Assembly: GCF_001578185.1 (NCBI RefSeq)
Contig: NZ_CP011008.1
Coordinates: forward strand, 3,004,001 to 3,068,000
Length of the DNA stretch: 64,000 nt
Source of the DNA: Peribacillus simplex
GTDB lineage: Bacteria > Bacillota > Bacilli > Bacillales > DSM-1321
Direction: 5' to 3'
Below the pieces are notes generated by a model that had not been told where the DNA came from, did no database searches, and saw only the letters and a program-made list of their open reading frames with translations. A program made the position numbers and the translations under genes. How positions within the stretch are numbered: position 1 is the stretch's first letter; each line of letters starts with the position of its first letter. Positions 26,825 through 37,996 of this stretch are shown here, piece after piece.

Positions 26825-29800
26825 TTACCGATCGACATTAAAGTAACGAGCTTCCGGATGTGCAAAAACTATGGCTGAAACGGAAGCCTCAGGTTCCATC
26901 ATGCATCCTTCAGTCAATTCCACGCCAATATCCTGAGGTTGTAACAGGCGGAATAGCTTTTCCTGGTCCTCCAGATTAGGACAAGCTGGATAGCCAAATG
27001 AAAATCTTTGCCCGGTGTACTTAGCGGCAAACCGCTCTTTCATAGACATTTCAATCGGATCGCTTATACCTAAATCATCACGCATTAATTGATGAATTCT
27101 TTCCGCAAACCCTTCAGCCGTTTCGAGAGCAAGTGATTGAAGGGCGTGATTTTTCAAGAAATCACCTTCAAGCTTTAGTTTTTCTGCCCATTTTCTGATC
27201 CCTTTTCCGGCGGTTACCAGGAAGAAACCAACATAATCCATTTGTCCGGAGGAAACCGGTTTCGCGAAGTCCGCTAAACAAAGGTGCGGATTGGTATCTT
27301 GCCTAGGAAAGTCAAAAGTCTCCAATATCTCCAGGTGATTTTCCGGGTTGTAAACCAATAGTTTGTCTCCTTCACTTTGAGCAGGGAAAAATTGATAAAT
27401 TGCATGCAAGCCGTAGTCGGGTTCCGTCTTTAAGAATTCGATCAATTCATCAACAAGCGCATTCAGCTGCACTGCTTTTTCATTCCCTTGCTTTAGCAAT
27501 TCGGCGAGCTTACCTTTTAAGCCCAAATGATGTCCAATCAGCATTTGCCTATTAATGTATGGCTGGATTACATCCAATGGATAGTTTTTCAGGACGTGAC
27601 GTTTGATATCACGCGGTTTTTGAACAGGCACATTACTCAAGGGCGCAGCTGCAGACTGCTTCCGAACAGGTTTTTCCATCGTGGCAGCAATGGCGGCATT
27701 GACTTTCGATTTTTCTCGTTTCTCGACTAACTCTTTTAAATACACCACTTTTTTGTCAGTGTCATGTAATATATTCGTTACAGCTAAACCATCCATCGCA
27801 TCTTTGGAATATAAAACAGGTCCTTCATATTCTGGTGATATTTTAAAATCGGTGAATTTACGGGATAGCGCTGCCCCTCCCACTAAAATAGGGGTATCTA
27901 TTCCCGCCTGCCTTAAATCCTGTGCGGTTAAAACCATTTGCTGTGCTGATTTAACCAGTAACCCAGATAGGCCAATGATGGTTGGCTCATGTTTTCGAAC
28001 CTCTTCAATGATTTGTTGCGGTGCGACCTTGATACCTAAATCAATGACTTCATAGCCATTATTGGATAGGATGATATCCACTAAGTTTTTCCCGATATCA
28101 TGTACATCCCCCTTGACAGTAGCTAAGAGGATTTTTCCTTTTTTAGCGCTATCTTCAGAGTTTTCCATTAGCGGTTCAAGGTGAGATACAGCCGCCTTCA
28201 TTGCCTCTGCACTCTGAAGCACTTCTGCGACAATAAGTTGGTTGTCGTTAAATAACCGACCCACTTCACTCATCCCATCCATCAATGGTCCATTGATGAT
28301 TTCCAATGGGGTATCACCGCGCTCAATTGCTTTATTTAAATCATCAATTAATCCTTCTTTCGTTCCTTCGATAATATAGTTACCTAAACGTTCGTCCAAT
28401 GGCAGGATAACACCATTATCCTTCTTCTCCGCTTTTTTACCACGATAGAACTCGGTAAAGATACCTAAAGTTTCTGTAGATGTCTCAAATAGGAGTGCCT
28501 CAGCCAATTTCACTTCCTCTTCAGGTATCAGAGCGAAACGTTCAAGTTTTTCTGTATTAACGATAGCATAATCGAGACCTGCTTTTGTACAATGGTAAAG
28601 GAAAACGGCATTTAGAATTTCCCTTCCCCTTGCTGGCAGACCGAATGAAACATTCGAAATGCCAAGTATCGTTAAGCATTCCGGATACTTTTCTTTGATT
28701 GCCTTTATTCCTTTCACCGTTTCTAAAGCAGATCCGATATATTGTTCATCTCCCGTCCCTACAGGAAATACCAGCGGATCAAAAATGATGTCACTTTTGT
28801 TTAGACCATATTTATTGACAAGCAAATCCACCGACCGTGTAGCCACTTCCAATTTCCGTTCAGCATCGACGGCCATCCCAATTTCATCAATCGTTCCTAC
28901 GACAACGGCAGCACCATATTGATGGATGAATGGTACAATTTTTTCAAAGCGTTCTTCACCATCTTCAAGATTAATGGAATTAATGATGGACTTTCCTTGT
29001 GAATGTTTTAATGCTTGTTCAAGTACGGCTTCATCTGTAGTATCGATGACCAAAGGGACTTTCACTTTTTTGACGACCTCTTCTACGAACTCCTTCATAT
29101 CGCCAAGTTCATCCCCATCAGGATCAGCAAGACAGATATCAATGACATGGGCGCCTTTTTTCACCTGGGCACGTGCAATTTCAGCGGCTGGCTCGTAATG
29201 CTTTCCACGAATCAGCTCCTTGAATTTTCGAGATCCGATAACATTCGTTCTCTCACCAACGAATAAAGGGCGCATTGAATCATCATAAATGAGCGGCTCT
29301 ATGCCTGATACGGCATGACCATGGGCTGAGGTCGTAATAGCACGGGGCTGAATGCCTTCGAGGACCCTGGAAAGTTCTTTAATATGCTCTGGTGTCGTAC
29401 CACAACAGCCCCCAATGATATTGACCCATCCCTTTTCGGCAAATTGCTTCATTTTCTCCGCAAGGGAAGTCGGTGACTCATGATAGTGACCCTCTTCATC
29501 CGGGAGCCCAGCATTCGGATAACAACTGATGGCGCTATTTGCTATATCTGCAAGTGTCCTGATATGGTCTATCATGAACTCCGGACCTGTTGCACAATTC
29601 AGGCCGACAGCCACGGGCTTCATATGTTCAACCGATAAATAGAAAGCTTCTATGGACTGGCCAGCGAGTGTCGTGCCCATCGGTTCGATCGTACCTGATA
29701 TGATGACAGGCACATCTTTTCCTGTTTTAGCGAAGGCTGCTTTGATTCCAGAAAAGGCAGCCTTGACATTAAGCATATCCTGACAGGTTTCCACCAATAG

Positions 29801-30274
29801 CAAGTCCACCCCACCATCCAAGAGACCAAGTGCCTGTTCTTCATAGGAATCGGTTAAAATATCAAAAGTCGTTCCCCCTGTTACGGAAAGCGTTTTTGTA
29901 GTGGGACCCATCGAGCCAGCCACATATCTTGGCCAATCTTCATTTGAATACTTTTCACATGCTTTAACGGCAAGCTCGGCTGAAATTTTATTAAGCTTGT
30001 AAGCGATTGTGCTTATTTGGTATTCTTCAAGCACGATGCTTGTCGCTCCGAAGGTATTTGTTTCGATGATATCAGCGCCTGCTGCTAAATATTTTTCATG
30101 GATGGATTGGATGATTTCTGGTTGTGTCAGTGATAAATACTCATTGCAGCCCTCGAATTGTTCCCCGCCAAAATCCTCTGCTGTTAAATTCTCCGCTTGG
30201 AGCATGGTCCCCATCGCTCCATCAAGAAGGAGAATCTTAGTATCCAACTGTTCTTGAATCGCTTTTTTATTCAT
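26825..30274 (-). CDS. metH: Cobalamin-dependent methionine synthase
   Basis: 1149 aa. Moves methyl from 5-methyltetrahydrofolate through cobalamin to homocysteine. Modules in order: homocysteine-binding barrel ([11 protein letters not shown]; zinc Cys pair in [11 protein letters not shown]), pterin-binding barrel ([17 protein letters not shown]), B12 cap, B12-binding domain with [14 protein letters not shown], and the SAM-binding reactivation domain ([18 protein letters not shown]). Slightly shorter than E. coli MetH (1227 aa). Overlaps the yitJ end by 8 bp, so co-transcribed behind the S-box. Confidence 0.97.
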   Translation of the reverse strand: MNKKAIQEQLDTKILLLDGAMGTMLQAENLTAEDFGGEQFEGCNEYLSLTQPEIIQSIHEKYLAAGADIIETNTFGATSIVLEEYQISTIAYKLNKISAELAVKACEKYSNEDWPRYVAGSMGPTTKTLSVTGGTTFDILTDSYEEQALGLLDGGVDLLLVETCQDMLNVKAAFSGIKAAFAKTGKDVPVIISGTIEPMGTTLAGQSIEAFYLSVEHMKPVAVGLNCATGPEFMIDHIRTLADIANSAISCYPNAGLPDEEGHYHESPTSLAEKMKQFAEKGWVNIIGGCCGTTPEHIKELSRVLEGIQPRAITTSAHGHAVSGIEPLIYDDSMRPLFVGERTNVIGSRKFKELIRGKHYEPAAEIARAQVKKGAHVIDICLADPDGDELGDMKEFVEEVVKKVKVPLVIDTTDEAVLEQALKHSQGKSIINSINLEDGEERFEKIVPFIHQYGAAVVVGTIDEIGMAVDAERKLEVATRSVDLLVNKYGLNKSDIIFDPLVFPVGTGDEQYIGSALETVKGIKAIKEKYPECLTILGISNVSFGLPARGREILNAVFLYHCTKAGLDYAIVNTEKLERFALIPEEEVKLAEALLFETSTETLGIFTEFYRGKKAEKKDNGVILPLDERLGNYIIEGTKEGLIDDLNKAIERGDTPLEIINGPLMDGMSEVGRLFNDNQLIVAEVLQSAEAMKAAVSHLEPLMENSEDSAKKGKILLATVKGDVHDIGKNLVDIILSNNGYEVIDLGIKVAPQQIIEEVRKHEPTIIGLSGLLVKSAQQMVLTAQDLRQAGIDTPILVGGAALSRKFTDFKISPEYEGPVLYSKDAMDGLAVTNILHDTDKKVVYLKELVEKREKSKVNAAIAATMEKPVRKQSAAAPLSNVPVQKPRDIKRHVLKNYPLDVIQPYINRQMLIGHHLGLKGKLAELLKQGNEKAVQLNALVDELIEFLKTEPDYGLHAIYQFFPAQSEGDKLLVYNPENHLEILETFDFPRQDTNPHLCLADFAKPVSSGQMDYVGFFLVTAGKGIRKWAEKLKLEGDFLKNHALQSLALETAEGFAERIHQLMRDDLGISDPIEMSMKERFAAKYTGQRFSFGYPACPNLEDQEKLFRLLQPQDIGVELTEGCMMEPEASVSAIVFAHPEARYFNVDR

Positions 30275-32117
30275 GTACTGCCACCTCTGATGTTTGTTTA
30301 CTATCGACTTTTCTAATATATTTCGTAAGTTCCGCCGTCATTTCATAGCGAAGGAACGGTGTGATTAAATATATGCCCTTAAATTTTTCCCTTGCCGCGT
30401 CCACTAGCTCTCGTGCGATATTCACCCCTTCAATCCTTGACTTTACAGGGTCATCCCCCGCTAAAGCCATAGCCCTTCTAACATTATCAGGCAATTTGAT
30501 GCCTGGGATCTCATTATGGATGAATTCGGCGTTCCGTGTGCTTGTCAAGGGCATGATACCGATGAAAATCGGGGTCTCTAAATGTTTTGTAGCTTCATAT
30601 ACCTCTTCAATCTGCTCAACCGAATAAATTGGCTGTGTCAAAAAGGATTGAGCACCACATGCAATCTTCTTTTCCATTCTCTGAACAGCTTTATCCAGAT
30701 ATTTCACATTGGGATTAAAAGCGGCGGCAATTTTAAAATTTGCCCGTTGGCCCAAACTTTGACCGGAATAGGAAAGTCCTTCATTAAATTGTTTGACCAT
30801 ACTTATCAGGTCAAACGACGATAAATCATAAACCGAAGTGGCACCTGGGAAGTCCCCAATTTTAGAAGGATCTCCGGTGATGATCAATAACTCATTCAGC
30901 CCCACTGTCTGCAGACCCATTAAATGTGACTGCAGGCCAATTAAATTTCGATCCCGGCATGTTATATGCACCATCGGCGTTACATTCAATTGGTTCTTCA
31001 GTAAATTAGCCAGTGCATCATTCGATATCCTTGGTGAAGCAAGTGAATTATCCGCTAATGTAATTGAATCGACCCCTGCTTTTTTCAAAACCTCAGCACC
31101 AGTCATGAAACTCTCTATTCCCAACTTTTTCGGTGGATCAAGTTCAACTAGTATCGTCCTTTCAGTTTTGGCCTTTTCGTAAAGTGGGATTTCCAACTCT
31201 CTATCAATCACTTCAATTATTTCTATTTCACGGGTTTTGGTAATTTTCTCTTTTACTGGTACCAAACTTCCAATTGCATTCTTTACAGCTTGAATATGCA
31301 AAGGAGTCGTTCCACAGCAGCCTCCTATGATCGTGGCACCTTGCTCACGCAGTTCGAGGGCACTTGAACCGAAATATTCCGGCACAGCTTTATAGACAAG
31401 CCTTCCATCCACATAATCCGGAAGGCTGGCATTAGGATAAATGGCAATCGACGCTTGCTTTGGCAAACTTACTTCTTCCAAGGCCCTAATCATATGATGT
31501 GGACCGAGACGGCAATTCACCCCAACAACATCGGCACCCAATTGCTCAAGTTTTTGAAAGGCTTCATTTAAATGGATTCCATTTTGAAGATTACCCAGTT
31601 CATGCATCGAAACATTTGCGATGATCGGCAGTCCAGTTTCATTTTTAACGATTTGCAGGACGGTTTCAAGTTCTTCCAGGTCATAGAATGTTTCTAGGAG
31701 AATCCCATCAGGATTTTCCATCAGCAGACTGTATAGCTGTTCTCGAAAACCTCGCTTTATCTCTTCAATGCTTAAATCCGATTTCCTGATACTCCGCTGT
31801 GCCCCTATGGTACCGAAGACATATGCCTTTCCTTTTGCCGCTTTTTTAGCAAGGATGACTCCCTGGCGATTGATTCTGCTTACTTCATCTTCTAGTCCAT
31901 GGCGTTTCAATTTGTTGAAGTTGGCACCGTAGGTATTCGATTGAAGGATATCTGCACCAGCTTCCAAATAGGCACGGTGGATGGACACTATTTGATCTGG
32001 GTTCGTACAGTTTAATTCCTCATAACATTGATCGATGCCATTAGAGTACAGTAAGGTCCCCATTGCCCCTTCCCCAACCAGCATTCTTTCTTTCACTTCT
32101 TTACGAAAATTCATCAT
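30267..32117 (-). CDS. yitJ: Bifunctional homocysteine S-methyltransferase / methylenetetrahydrofolate reductase
   Basis: 616 aa. N-terminal homocysteine methyltransferase domain ([14 protein letters not shown]; zinc Cys pair in [12 protein letters not shown]) and C-terminal MTHFR domain ([58 protein letters not shown]). It makes 5-methyl-THF for MetH. The starts ATG 32117 and 32114 follow AGAGAGGA; a start further up is unlikely. First gene after the SAM riboswitch. Confidence 0.94.
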   Translation of the reverse strand: MMNFRKEVKERMLVGEGAMGTLLYSNGIDQCYEELNCTNPDQIVSIHRAYLEAGADILQSNTYGANFNKLKRHGLEDEVSRINRQGVILAKKAAKGKAYVFGTIGAQRSIRKSDLSIEEIKRGFREQLYSLLMENPDGILLETFYDLEELETVLQIVKNETGLPIIANVSMHELGNLQNGIHLNEAFQKLEQLGADVVGVNCRLGPHHMIRALEEVSLPKQASIAIYPNASLPDYVDGRLVYKAVPEYFGSSALELREQGATIIGGCCGTTPLHIQAVKNAIGSLVPVKEKITKTREIEIIEVIDRELEIPLYEKAKTERTILVELDPPKKLGIESFMTGAEVLKKAGVDSITLADNSLASPRISNDALANLLKNQLNVTPMVHITCRDRNLIGLQSHLMGLQTVGLNELLIITGDPSKIGDFPGATSVYDLSSFDLISMVKQFNEGLSYSGQSLGQRANFKIAAAFNPNVKYLDKAVQRMEKKIACGAQSFLTQPIYSVEQIEEVYEATKHLETPIFIGIMPLTSTRNAEFIHNEIPGIKLPDNVRRAMALAGDDPVKSRIEGVNIARELVDAAREKFKGIYLITPFLRYEMTAELTKYIRKVDSKQTSEVAVHE

Positions 32118-32173
32118 TACATCCTCTCTCAAAAACAATCCTGTTTTTGTCGTTTTCTATGAGTATGAGAGAA

Positions 32174-32315
32174 AAGAAAAAAAACCTTCTCAAAGAAGAA
32201 GGTTTTTTGAAACATTCTCCTCATCTATCAAGCTCTGCTTGTTGGATTTAGCACCTTTGCCTAAGCTGGTTGCTGAGGTTTCTTCGGGCCAGTCCCTCCA
32301 CCTCTCTCGATAAGA
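32174..32315 (-). promoter_or_regulatory. SAM-I (S-box) riboswitch of yitJ-metH
   Basis: Minus strand: CTTATCGAGAGAGGTGGAGG, then GGGACTGGCCCGA, GAAACCTCAGCAACC, AAGGTGCTAAATCC and AGATGAGGAG, the canonical S-box blocks in order. The expression platform is a terminator at 32174-32212, AAAAAACCTTCTTC pairing with GAAGGTTTTTTTT. With SAM bound, transcription stops before yitJ. 57 bp from the terminator to the start. Confidence 0.96.
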
Positions 32316-32427
32316 TCCATTTATATAATTTTCACAAGATTTCAAAATTTGATTATATTTAATTTACATTAATAATCTGTCAATTTCAATACCTGATCGT
32401 CATTTTTTTCACTTTTGCAAAAATCAT

Positions 32428-33090
32428 TCAATCTTTTGCAGCTTGAACTCTCTTTAATATCCTTTGTTTCCAGTCTTCCGCTAACGAATCCAGTTTAAGT
32501 AAAGCGTTTGCGCCTTCCAGCCCATCTCGTTTATGAAGGATCACCTCTGCTGCATAATGAACTGAAATTTTTTCTTGCAAACGATCTATTAGCACGATTT
32601 CGTTTTGTTTATTTATCGTTCCTTCTTGAAGTACTTTTGCAAAATAACCAGTGAAACTCGTTTTTAGCACGAGTTCCAAAAACTTAGGTTCTTGATTGAA
32701 GTGGGAAATGGTCGAACAAGGAATCCTCCCCTGGTTAATTTGAACAATCACTTCGCCTATTTGATAAATATCGCCGATATATGTTGATACCTCCGTCATC
32801 CCCGCTATGGTTAAATTTTCACCGAATGCAGGGATATCCAGCTTTTTAGAGAATTTTTCATTCCATAATGAATAATGCTCAAAGGGGTAAAAGCACAAAG
32901 CCCGATCAGGACCTCCATGGAACTTTACATTACCTACCCCATCACCAATTATGCCAGATCTAGTTACTATCACATTATCCCGTGCTTGTTTATCCATGGC
33001 TGAAAAGATATCGATATTTGAAAAATTTTCCTGTTTGGGCCTTCCGGCATGAAGCGATTTGATTTTTCCATTTTCCATTTTTAACATCAT
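32428..33090 (-). CDS. MOSC-domain protein (YflK/YiiM-like)
   Basis: 220 aa. MOSC domain with GDGVGNVKFHGGPDRALCFY and the conserved Cys in INQGRIPCSTISHF, which in this family binds the molybdenum cofactor or carries sulphur; a 3-alpha domain lies at the end (EVILHKRDGLEGANALLKLD). E. coli YiiM reduces N-hydroxylated compounds. The exact start is uncertain among ATG 33090, 33087 and 33078: GGAAG directly abuts the first two and stands 12 bases before the third. Confidence 0.88.
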   Translation of the reverse strand: MMLKMENGKIKSLHAGRPKQENFSNIDIFSAMDKQARDNVIVTRSGIIGDGVGNVKFHGGPDRALCFYPFEHYSLWNEKFSKKLDIPAFGENLTIAGMTEVSTYIGDIYQIGEVIVQINQGRIPCSTISHFNQEPKFLELVLKTSFTGYFAKVLQEGTINKQNEIVLIDRLQEKISVHYAAEVILHKRDGLEGANALLKLDSLAEDWKQRILKRVQAAKD

Positions 33091-33266
33091 CTTCCGTTCA
33101 TTTTAATTTATATCATCCCATATGTTTAAATTATACTAAAAATCCATTTTTTCTGTAATTATTTATGAGAATATAGTGGATCGGAACACAAAATCCCCCA
33201 TGATCCGTTAAGCGGTCGAATATCATTGATTTCCAGAAAAAATCATAGGATAGTTTAGTAATTTTG

Positions 33267-33296
33267 TTGCTATTTCAGAATTAAATATGGTAGAAT
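33267..33296 (+). promoter_or_regulatory. Promoter of the candidate small RNA
   Basis: TTGCTA (33267-33272), 18-base spacer, TAGAAT (33291-33296) with an extended -10 TGG. Predicted start near 33303. Confidence 0.55.
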
Positions 33297-33302
33297 ATGA
33301 AC

Positions 33303-33395
33303 ACAATATATAGTCGAAAACTACAACCGTTCGCCTATATGTTGATTTTCACGATTGAATTCCTCATTGTCGCTCTTTAGGGAGCGAATTTTTTT
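33303..33395 (+). ncRNA. Candidate stand-alone small RNA, about 93 nt
   Basis: Between a SigA-like promoter and an intrinsic terminator, with no open reading frame inside. CAATATATAG (33304-33313) pairs with CTATATGTTG (33335-33344; one G-T pair); within it TAGT-CGAAA-ACTA offers an inner hairpin. The 3' end is TCGCTC-TTTAGG-GAGCGA followed by seven T (33370-33395). Divergent from the MOSC gene and convergent with ku. No known family recognised. Confidence 0.5.
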
Positions 33396-33549
33396 GCCTT
33401 CATTTGCATCCACTATTTTCTTTTAATCCCATTAATCGGATCACATCTTGATCCAATACCTATTTGTACATGCATTACTTATGTAATTTTAACGAATTAT
33501 TTCTTTGTAAAGTCTTTCATAATCTTGCCATTCCCTTGGCTAAAACGAG

Positions 33550-33592
33550 CAAAAAGCCGAGCGACATAATGCGTCTTCCGCTCAGCTTCCTG
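33550..33592 (-). terminator. Terminator of ku
   Basis: Minus strand AGCTGAGCG ... CGCTCGGCT followed by TTTTTGC, immediately after the ku stop. 33397-33549 shows nothing recognisable. Confidence 0.75.
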
Positions 33593-33594
33593 TT

Positions 33595-34437
33595 TTATGC
33601 TTGTTTCTTTTTTTTCGGTGCCGCTTTCTTTCGGGCCGTCTTTTTCTTTTCCGGTTCATCATGTTTCGTTCGGTCAATGGATGCCTGTAAAGCCTCCATT
33701 AAATCTGTTACATTGTTGGAAACTGGCTCTTTTGTTTTGGCTGTAATCGTCGTTTGTCCCGTTTTCTTCGATTCAATCAATTCAAGTAATGCGGTTCGAT
33801 AGTCATCGGTGTATTTTGCCGGATCGAAAGTAGTCGTTAATTGATCTATCAATAACACGGCAGTATCTATTTCCTTTTTTACAATGGTATCATTAGCAGG
33901 GATATTCGGTACATCCGCTGTTGAGCGAACTTCATCCGGATAATGGATCGTTTCCATCACCAAGGTATTATCAACGACTCGAATTACCGCCATTTGTTCT
34001 TTTGAGCGAATGATTATTTTCGCTAACCCTACCTTATCCGATTCCTTGAGGGCCTGCCTCAGAAGGGAATAAGCCTTTATCCCTCCATCATTAGGCGACA
34101 TGTAATAACTCCGGTTAAAATATATGGGATCTATTTCTTCTATTTTAACGAAATCCACAATTTCCACGGCTTTTTCTTCGTTTTGTTTTTTCAGTTGCTC
34201 TAGTTCATTGTCTTCCAAGACAACAAATTTTCCCTTTGTATACTCAAAAGCGCGGACTATATCATCCTTACCCACTTCTTTCTGGCATACCGGACAAACT
34301 TTTTCGTATTTAATCGGTGAATGACATTCCTTATGCAACGTCCTTAAAGAAATATCCTTATCCTCCGTTGCAGCATGAAGTTTAATCGGAATGTTCACCA
34401 AACCGAATGATATGCTCCCCTTCCACATCGTATGCAT
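33595..34437 (-). CDS. ku: Non-homologous end-joining protein Ku
   Basis: 280-aa ring-forming DNA-end binding protein that recruits LigD. Signature at the start MHTMWKGSISFGLVNIPIKL, then LHKECHSPIKYEKVCPVCQK and FEYTKGKFVVLEDNELEQL; a lysine-rich tail (KKKTARKKAAPKKKKQA) as in long-tailed bacterial Ku. ATG 34437 follows GAGGTGACGAAT; the frame continues 32 codons further up without family similarity. Divergent from ligD. Confidence 0.95.
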   Translation of the reverse strand: MHTMWKGSISFGLVNIPIKLHAATEDKDISLRTLHKECHSPIKYEKVCPVCQKEVGKDDIVRAFEYTKGKFVVLEDNELEQLKKQNEEKAVEIVDFVKIEEIDPIYFNRSYYMSPNDGGIKAYSLLRQALKESDKVGLAKIIIRSKEQMAVIRVVDNTLVMETIHYPDEVRSTADVPNIPANDTIVKKEIDTAVLLIDQLTTTFDPAKYTDDYRTALLELIESKKTGQTTITAKTKEPVSNNVTDLMEALQASIDRTKHDEPEKKKTARKKAAPKKKKQA

Positions 34438-34586
34438 ATTCGTCACCTCATAACTTATTTTTAAAGAGAAGAACAATTTTATTATTCCCCTTTGTTCAAA
34501 AAAAACCGAAAAAACAATTGCCAACACTAACACTTCGTTTTTTTGGCAAAATAATGTTAATCAATTATTTGCGGAGGTAAAACTAA

Positions 34587-36431
34587 ATGAAACCAATGCT
34601 GCCAACCTATTACCCTGAAGCCCCCACCTCCAAAGATTGGCGTTATGAGGTCAAATATGACGGCTTTAGGGCAATTTTAACGATAGACTCCGATACGATA
34701 AGCATCTCGAGTCGAAACGAGAAGGAATTATCACCACAATTCCCAGAAATCATTGCTTACATCAAAAATTTGGACCTGGAAGATTATCTCCCGCTACAGT
34801 TAGATGGAGAGTTGGTTTGGCTTACCAATCAAGCAAAGGCCGACTTTTTCCAAATACAGTGGCGAGGGCGCCTTGGGAAACAATCCTTAATTTCAGAAAA
34901 AGCTCATTTTTCGCCATGCCGGTTTATTGCGTTTGACCTGATTCGCATCAACGGAAAAGACATAGCTGCTAAACCTATGGAAGAACGAAGGGGATTCATG
35001 CTGAATATGGGTGAAGCACTTGGTTTTCCTATGCCGCCTGACCCCAACGATAAGGCTTTGATCCAATTAATTGAGAGTTTTGACGTTTTGGATAATGCCT
35101 TGAATAAGGTCATCCTATTAGATGGCGAAGGGGTTGTCGCTAAGGAAGTTCGGGGTACTTGGCAAGAAGGAAAACGTACTTCATCTTGGATCAAAGTGAA
35201 AAATTGGAAGACCGTTTCTTGTTTCATTACAGCATTGCACAAAGAAAATGGTTACGTTTCCCTCGCAGTTTTAAAAGAAGGTGCCGCAACGAAAATCGGA
35301 AGTGTTAAAAATGGACTGAGTGCTCAAGATAAAAGGATATTGCATGAGCTGATCAAGCAAAATGCATCAGATGAAGATGCACAATTTTTTTATATCCATC
35401 CATCCATTTGCATCGAAGTTCAATTCCTACACGTATATGAGGAAAATGAATTGCGTGAACCTCAGTTTTCGCAATGGCTTTTACAAACGGCTCCCGAAGA
35501 ATGCACCTGGGAGAAATTCGTGATAGGCCAGTACACGTTTCCAGATACTGTACAAATAACCTCCAAGGATAAACCGCTTTGGATAACTGGTAGAAAAAAG
35601 GTGGTAAAAGTTGAATACCTCCATTATTTAAGAGAGGTTTCATCCTTCTTCTTACCTTTCTTAAAGGATAAACTGCTTACGACAATCCGTTATCCTCATG
35701 GCACTATGGATAAAGAAAGATTTTTCCAGAAAAACAAACCTGATTATGCGCCGGCCTTTATTAAAACGTTCATGGATGTGGATATCGAGTATATGCTGTG
35801 TAACGATATTGAAACGCTTCTTTGGTTTGGTAATCAACTTGCATTGGAATTCCATGCCCCATTTCAGAAAGCGGGTAAAACAAGACCAGACGAAATCGTC
35901 CTGGACTTAGACCCTCCTTCCATCGAATTTTTCTCATTGGCGATAAAGGCCGCACAGGAAATTAAAAAAGTGATGGAATCATTAAGGATAAAGGCTTTTG
36001 TAAAAACGTCAGGTAACAAAGGACTGCAAATTCACATCCCTCTGCCTGATGACAGGTTTACTTATCAGGAGACACGCATATTCACCGACTTTCTCGGCGA
36101 CTACCTAACCAGTTCCAACCCAAATGATTTTACAACGGAAAGAATGAAAATAAATCGGCATAATCGACTTTACTTGGACTTTGTGCAGCATAGTGAAGGA
36201 AAAACCATAATTGTTCCTTATTCCCCACGCGGAAATTCTTTCGCGGGTGTGGCCACACCTTTGTTTTGGAAGGAAGTGGACGAAAGTCTCCAGTTGAAGG
36301 ACTATACGATTGAAACCGTACCAAACAGATTAAAAAGGGAAGGGTGTCCATTTATGGATTACAGACTTGTCGATAATGGCCCAGCCTTTTTGGAAGTATT
36401 GTCGTTCCTAAAACAAAAAAAGACCAACTAA
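34587..36431 (+). CDS. ligD: NHEJ DNA ligase/polymerase LigD
   Basis: 614 aa. ATP-dependent ligase domain at the N-terminus (adenylated Lys24 in EVKYDGFRAIL; LDGELVW; DGEGVVAKE; SWIKVKNWK) and archaeo-eukaryotic primase-type polymerase domain at the C-terminus (VLDLDPPSIEFFSLAIKAAQ with the catalytic Asp pair; FVKTSGNKGLQIHIPLP). No phosphoesterase domain, as usual in bacilli. ATG 34587 follows GCGGAGG. The last codons (Lys-Thr-Asn-stop) lie inside the terminator that became the direct repeat of the IS insertion. Confidence 0.96.
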   Translation: MKPMLPTYYPEAPTSKDWRYEVKYDGFRAILTIDSDTISISSRNEKELSPQFPEIIAYIKNLDLEDYLPLQLDGELVWLTNQAKADFFQIQWRGRLGKQSLISEKAHFSPCRFIAFDLIRINGKDIAAKPMEERRGFMLNMGEALGFPMPPDPNDKALIQLIESFDVLDNALNKVILLDGEGVVAKEVRGTWQEGKRTSSWIKVKNWKTVSCFITALHKENGYVSLAVLKEGAATKIGSVKNGLSAQDKRILHELIKQNASDEDAQFFYIHPSICIEVQFLHVYEENELREPQFSQWLLQTAPEECTWEKFVIGQYTFPDTVQITSKDKPLWITGRKKVVKVEYLHYLREVSSFFLPFLKDKLLTTIRYPHGTMDKERFFQKNKPDYAPAFIKTFMDVDIEYMLCNDIETLLWFGNQLALEFHAPFQKAGKTRPDEIVLDLDPPSIEFFSLAIKAAQEIKKVMESLRIKAFVKTSGNKGLQIHIPLPDDRFTYQETRIFTDFLGDYLTSSNPNDFTTERMKINRHNRLYLDFVQHSEGKTIIVPYSPRGNSFAGVATPLFWKEVDESLQLKDYTIETVPNRLKREGCPFMDYRLVDNGPAFLEVLSFLKQKKTN

Positions 36432-36445
36432 TTGTTGGTCTTTCA
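36419..36445 (+). repeat. Left 27-bp direct repeat (terminator copy 1)
   Basis: AAAGACCAACTAATTGTTGG plus TCTTTCA, a palindromic terminator that overlaps the ligD stop codon. An identical copy in the same orientation is at 38186-38212, on the far side of the IS1182-family element. Confidence 0.9.
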
Positions 36446-36455
36446 GTTTGTAGAC

Positions 36456-36494
36456 AAAAGGGGTTCGGAATTAAAAAATTCCGAACCCCTTTTT
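36456..36494. terminator. Terminator in the left end of the IS
   Basis: AAAAGGGGTTCGGAATT (36456-36472) and its exact complement (36478-36494), 17-bp stem, serving the transposase from the minus side and blocking read-through from ligD. Confidence 0.9.
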
Positions 36495-36554
36495 AAGATT
36501 CCCTTTGAATTTTTGCCTGAAGTTAGGAGATTGGGGCTCTACGAGCCCACTATG

Positions 36555-37913
36555 TTAGGCCATTTTTGGACCTCCCCATGTCCAATTGGCCATTTTCTTT
36601 AAATTAATGGCAGCGAAAGTAAGCATCGCCTGCATCGACAATTTTTTAAGTCCCCTTAAAGTTGTCCAACGCATACCATGCTTTTCTTTTGCATCTGCGA
36701 ATACACGCTCAATCGTTTCTTTACGTTTCGCATATATAGTTTTTACATCTTGATGATGACGCAGATGATCTGCTTCTTCCACATGTGTTTGCCAAATATG
36801 CCGTGTCACCACTTTTTGATGGTCTTTGCTTTCTGTACACTGAGATAAAAATGAGCATGTCGCACAAGTGTGTTTGGGTGATTTATACTCGCGATAGCCC
36901 TCTTTATTGGTTGTTGAGTACTTTAATAGCTCTCCCGAAGGACAAAGGTAACAATCAAAATGTTCATCGTATACATAGTCCTGTTTGCGGAAAAATCCTT
37001 CTTTGGTGCGAGGACGTGTATAAGGTAAAGCCGGTATGATTTCTTTGTTAAATAGGTAGCTTGTAATCGCTGGTGTTTTATAAGCTGCATCTGCGGCAAC
37101 GGCTTCCGGTTTTCCAATTTTCTCAATCACTTGTTCAACTAGTGGCTCTAAGATCTGACTGTCATGTATATTTCCAGGTGTTACAATCGTTCCCAATACA
37201 AAACCGTTGCGGTCTGCGGCCGCGTGGAATGAATAGGCAAACTGTTTTGTTCGTTCATCTTTCACATAGTAGCCACTCTCAGAATCCGTTGTACTTTCTT
37301 TAATCTCTTTGGTCTCTTCTTTATCAAATTTATCTGATGGAAAAGGCTTCTTTCCATGGTTTTCACGATCTCGATTGATTTCTTCTTGAAGACGCCCTTG
37401 ATACGCTCGTGTTTCTTTACGAACGATTTTCTTTTCAAATTTCCGTTTATTCGCACTGGCTTTCACATGTGTGGAATCCACGAAAACGTGTTCAGCACTT
37501 ATTAACTTTTTATTAGCAGCTGTCATTAAAATGCGATAGAAAATCTGTTCAAACAGGTCTGTATCTTTAAAGCGTCGCTCATAATTTTTCCCAAACGTAG
37601 AGAAATGAGGTACTTTATCATGGAAACCATAGCCTAAGAACCAACGGTAAGCCATATTAGTTTCAACTTCTTCAATCGTTTTACGCATGGAACGAATACC
37701 GAAGGTATATTGAATGAATGTCAGTTTAACTAAAATAACTGGATCAATACTTGGGCGTCCTACCTCTGAATACATATCTTTCACCAAGTCATAAATGAAA
37801 GTGAAGTCAATGGCAGCCTCTAGTTTACGAACCAAATGGTTCGGTGGCACCAGTTGATCTAACGTAATCATTTCAAGTTGATCTCGCTGAATAGAGTCAT
37901 GTTTCGAAAGCAT
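36555..37913 (-). CDS. IS1182-family DDE transposase
   Basis: 452 aa, apparently intact. N-terminal dimerisation-type domain DUF772 (LDQLVPPNHLVRKLEAAID, DPVILVKLTFIQYTFGIRSM), DDE residues in AEHVFVDSTHVKASANK and VAADAAYKTPAI, Cys cluster CPSGELLKY...CATCSFLSQC, and the family end KHGMRWTTLRGLKKLSMQA. ATG 37913 follows GAGGTGATGAGG; in-frame starts at 37922 and 37919 overlap that site. Confidence 0.93.
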   Translation of the reverse strand: MLSKHDSIQRDQLEMITLDQLVPPNHLVRKLEAAIDFTFIYDLVKDMYSEVGRPSIDPVILVKLTFIQYTFGIRSMRKTIEEVETNMAYRWFLGYGFHDKVPHFSTFGKNYERRFKDTDLFEQIFYRILMTAANKKLISAEHVFVDSTHVKASANKRKFEKKIVRKETRAYQGRLQEEINRDRENHGKKPFPSDKFDKEETKEIKESTTDSESGYYVKDERTKQFAYSFHAAADRNGFVLGTIVTPGNIHDSQILEPLVEQVIEKIGKPEAVAADAAYKTPAITSYLFNKEIIPALPYTRPRTKEGFFRKQDYVYDEHFDCYLCPSGELLKYSTTNKEGYREYKSPKHTCATCSFLSQCTESKDHQKVVTRHIWQTHVEEADHLRHHQDVKTIYAKRKETIERVFADAKEKHGMRWTTLRGLKKLSMQAMLTFAAINLKKMANWTWGGPKMA

Positions 37914-37996
37914 CCTCATCACCTCAAGTTTTAATACTTCTATTTTAAAACAAAAGCGACTCAGGGCAAAAGTGTTTATCTAAAAGATAAGACAAA

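Noticed and set aside
26725-26865. N-terminal extension of the deacetylase
   Set aside because: It translates a GC-rich hairpin and the end of metH; the Shine-Dalgarno and membrane anchor belong to ATG 26724.
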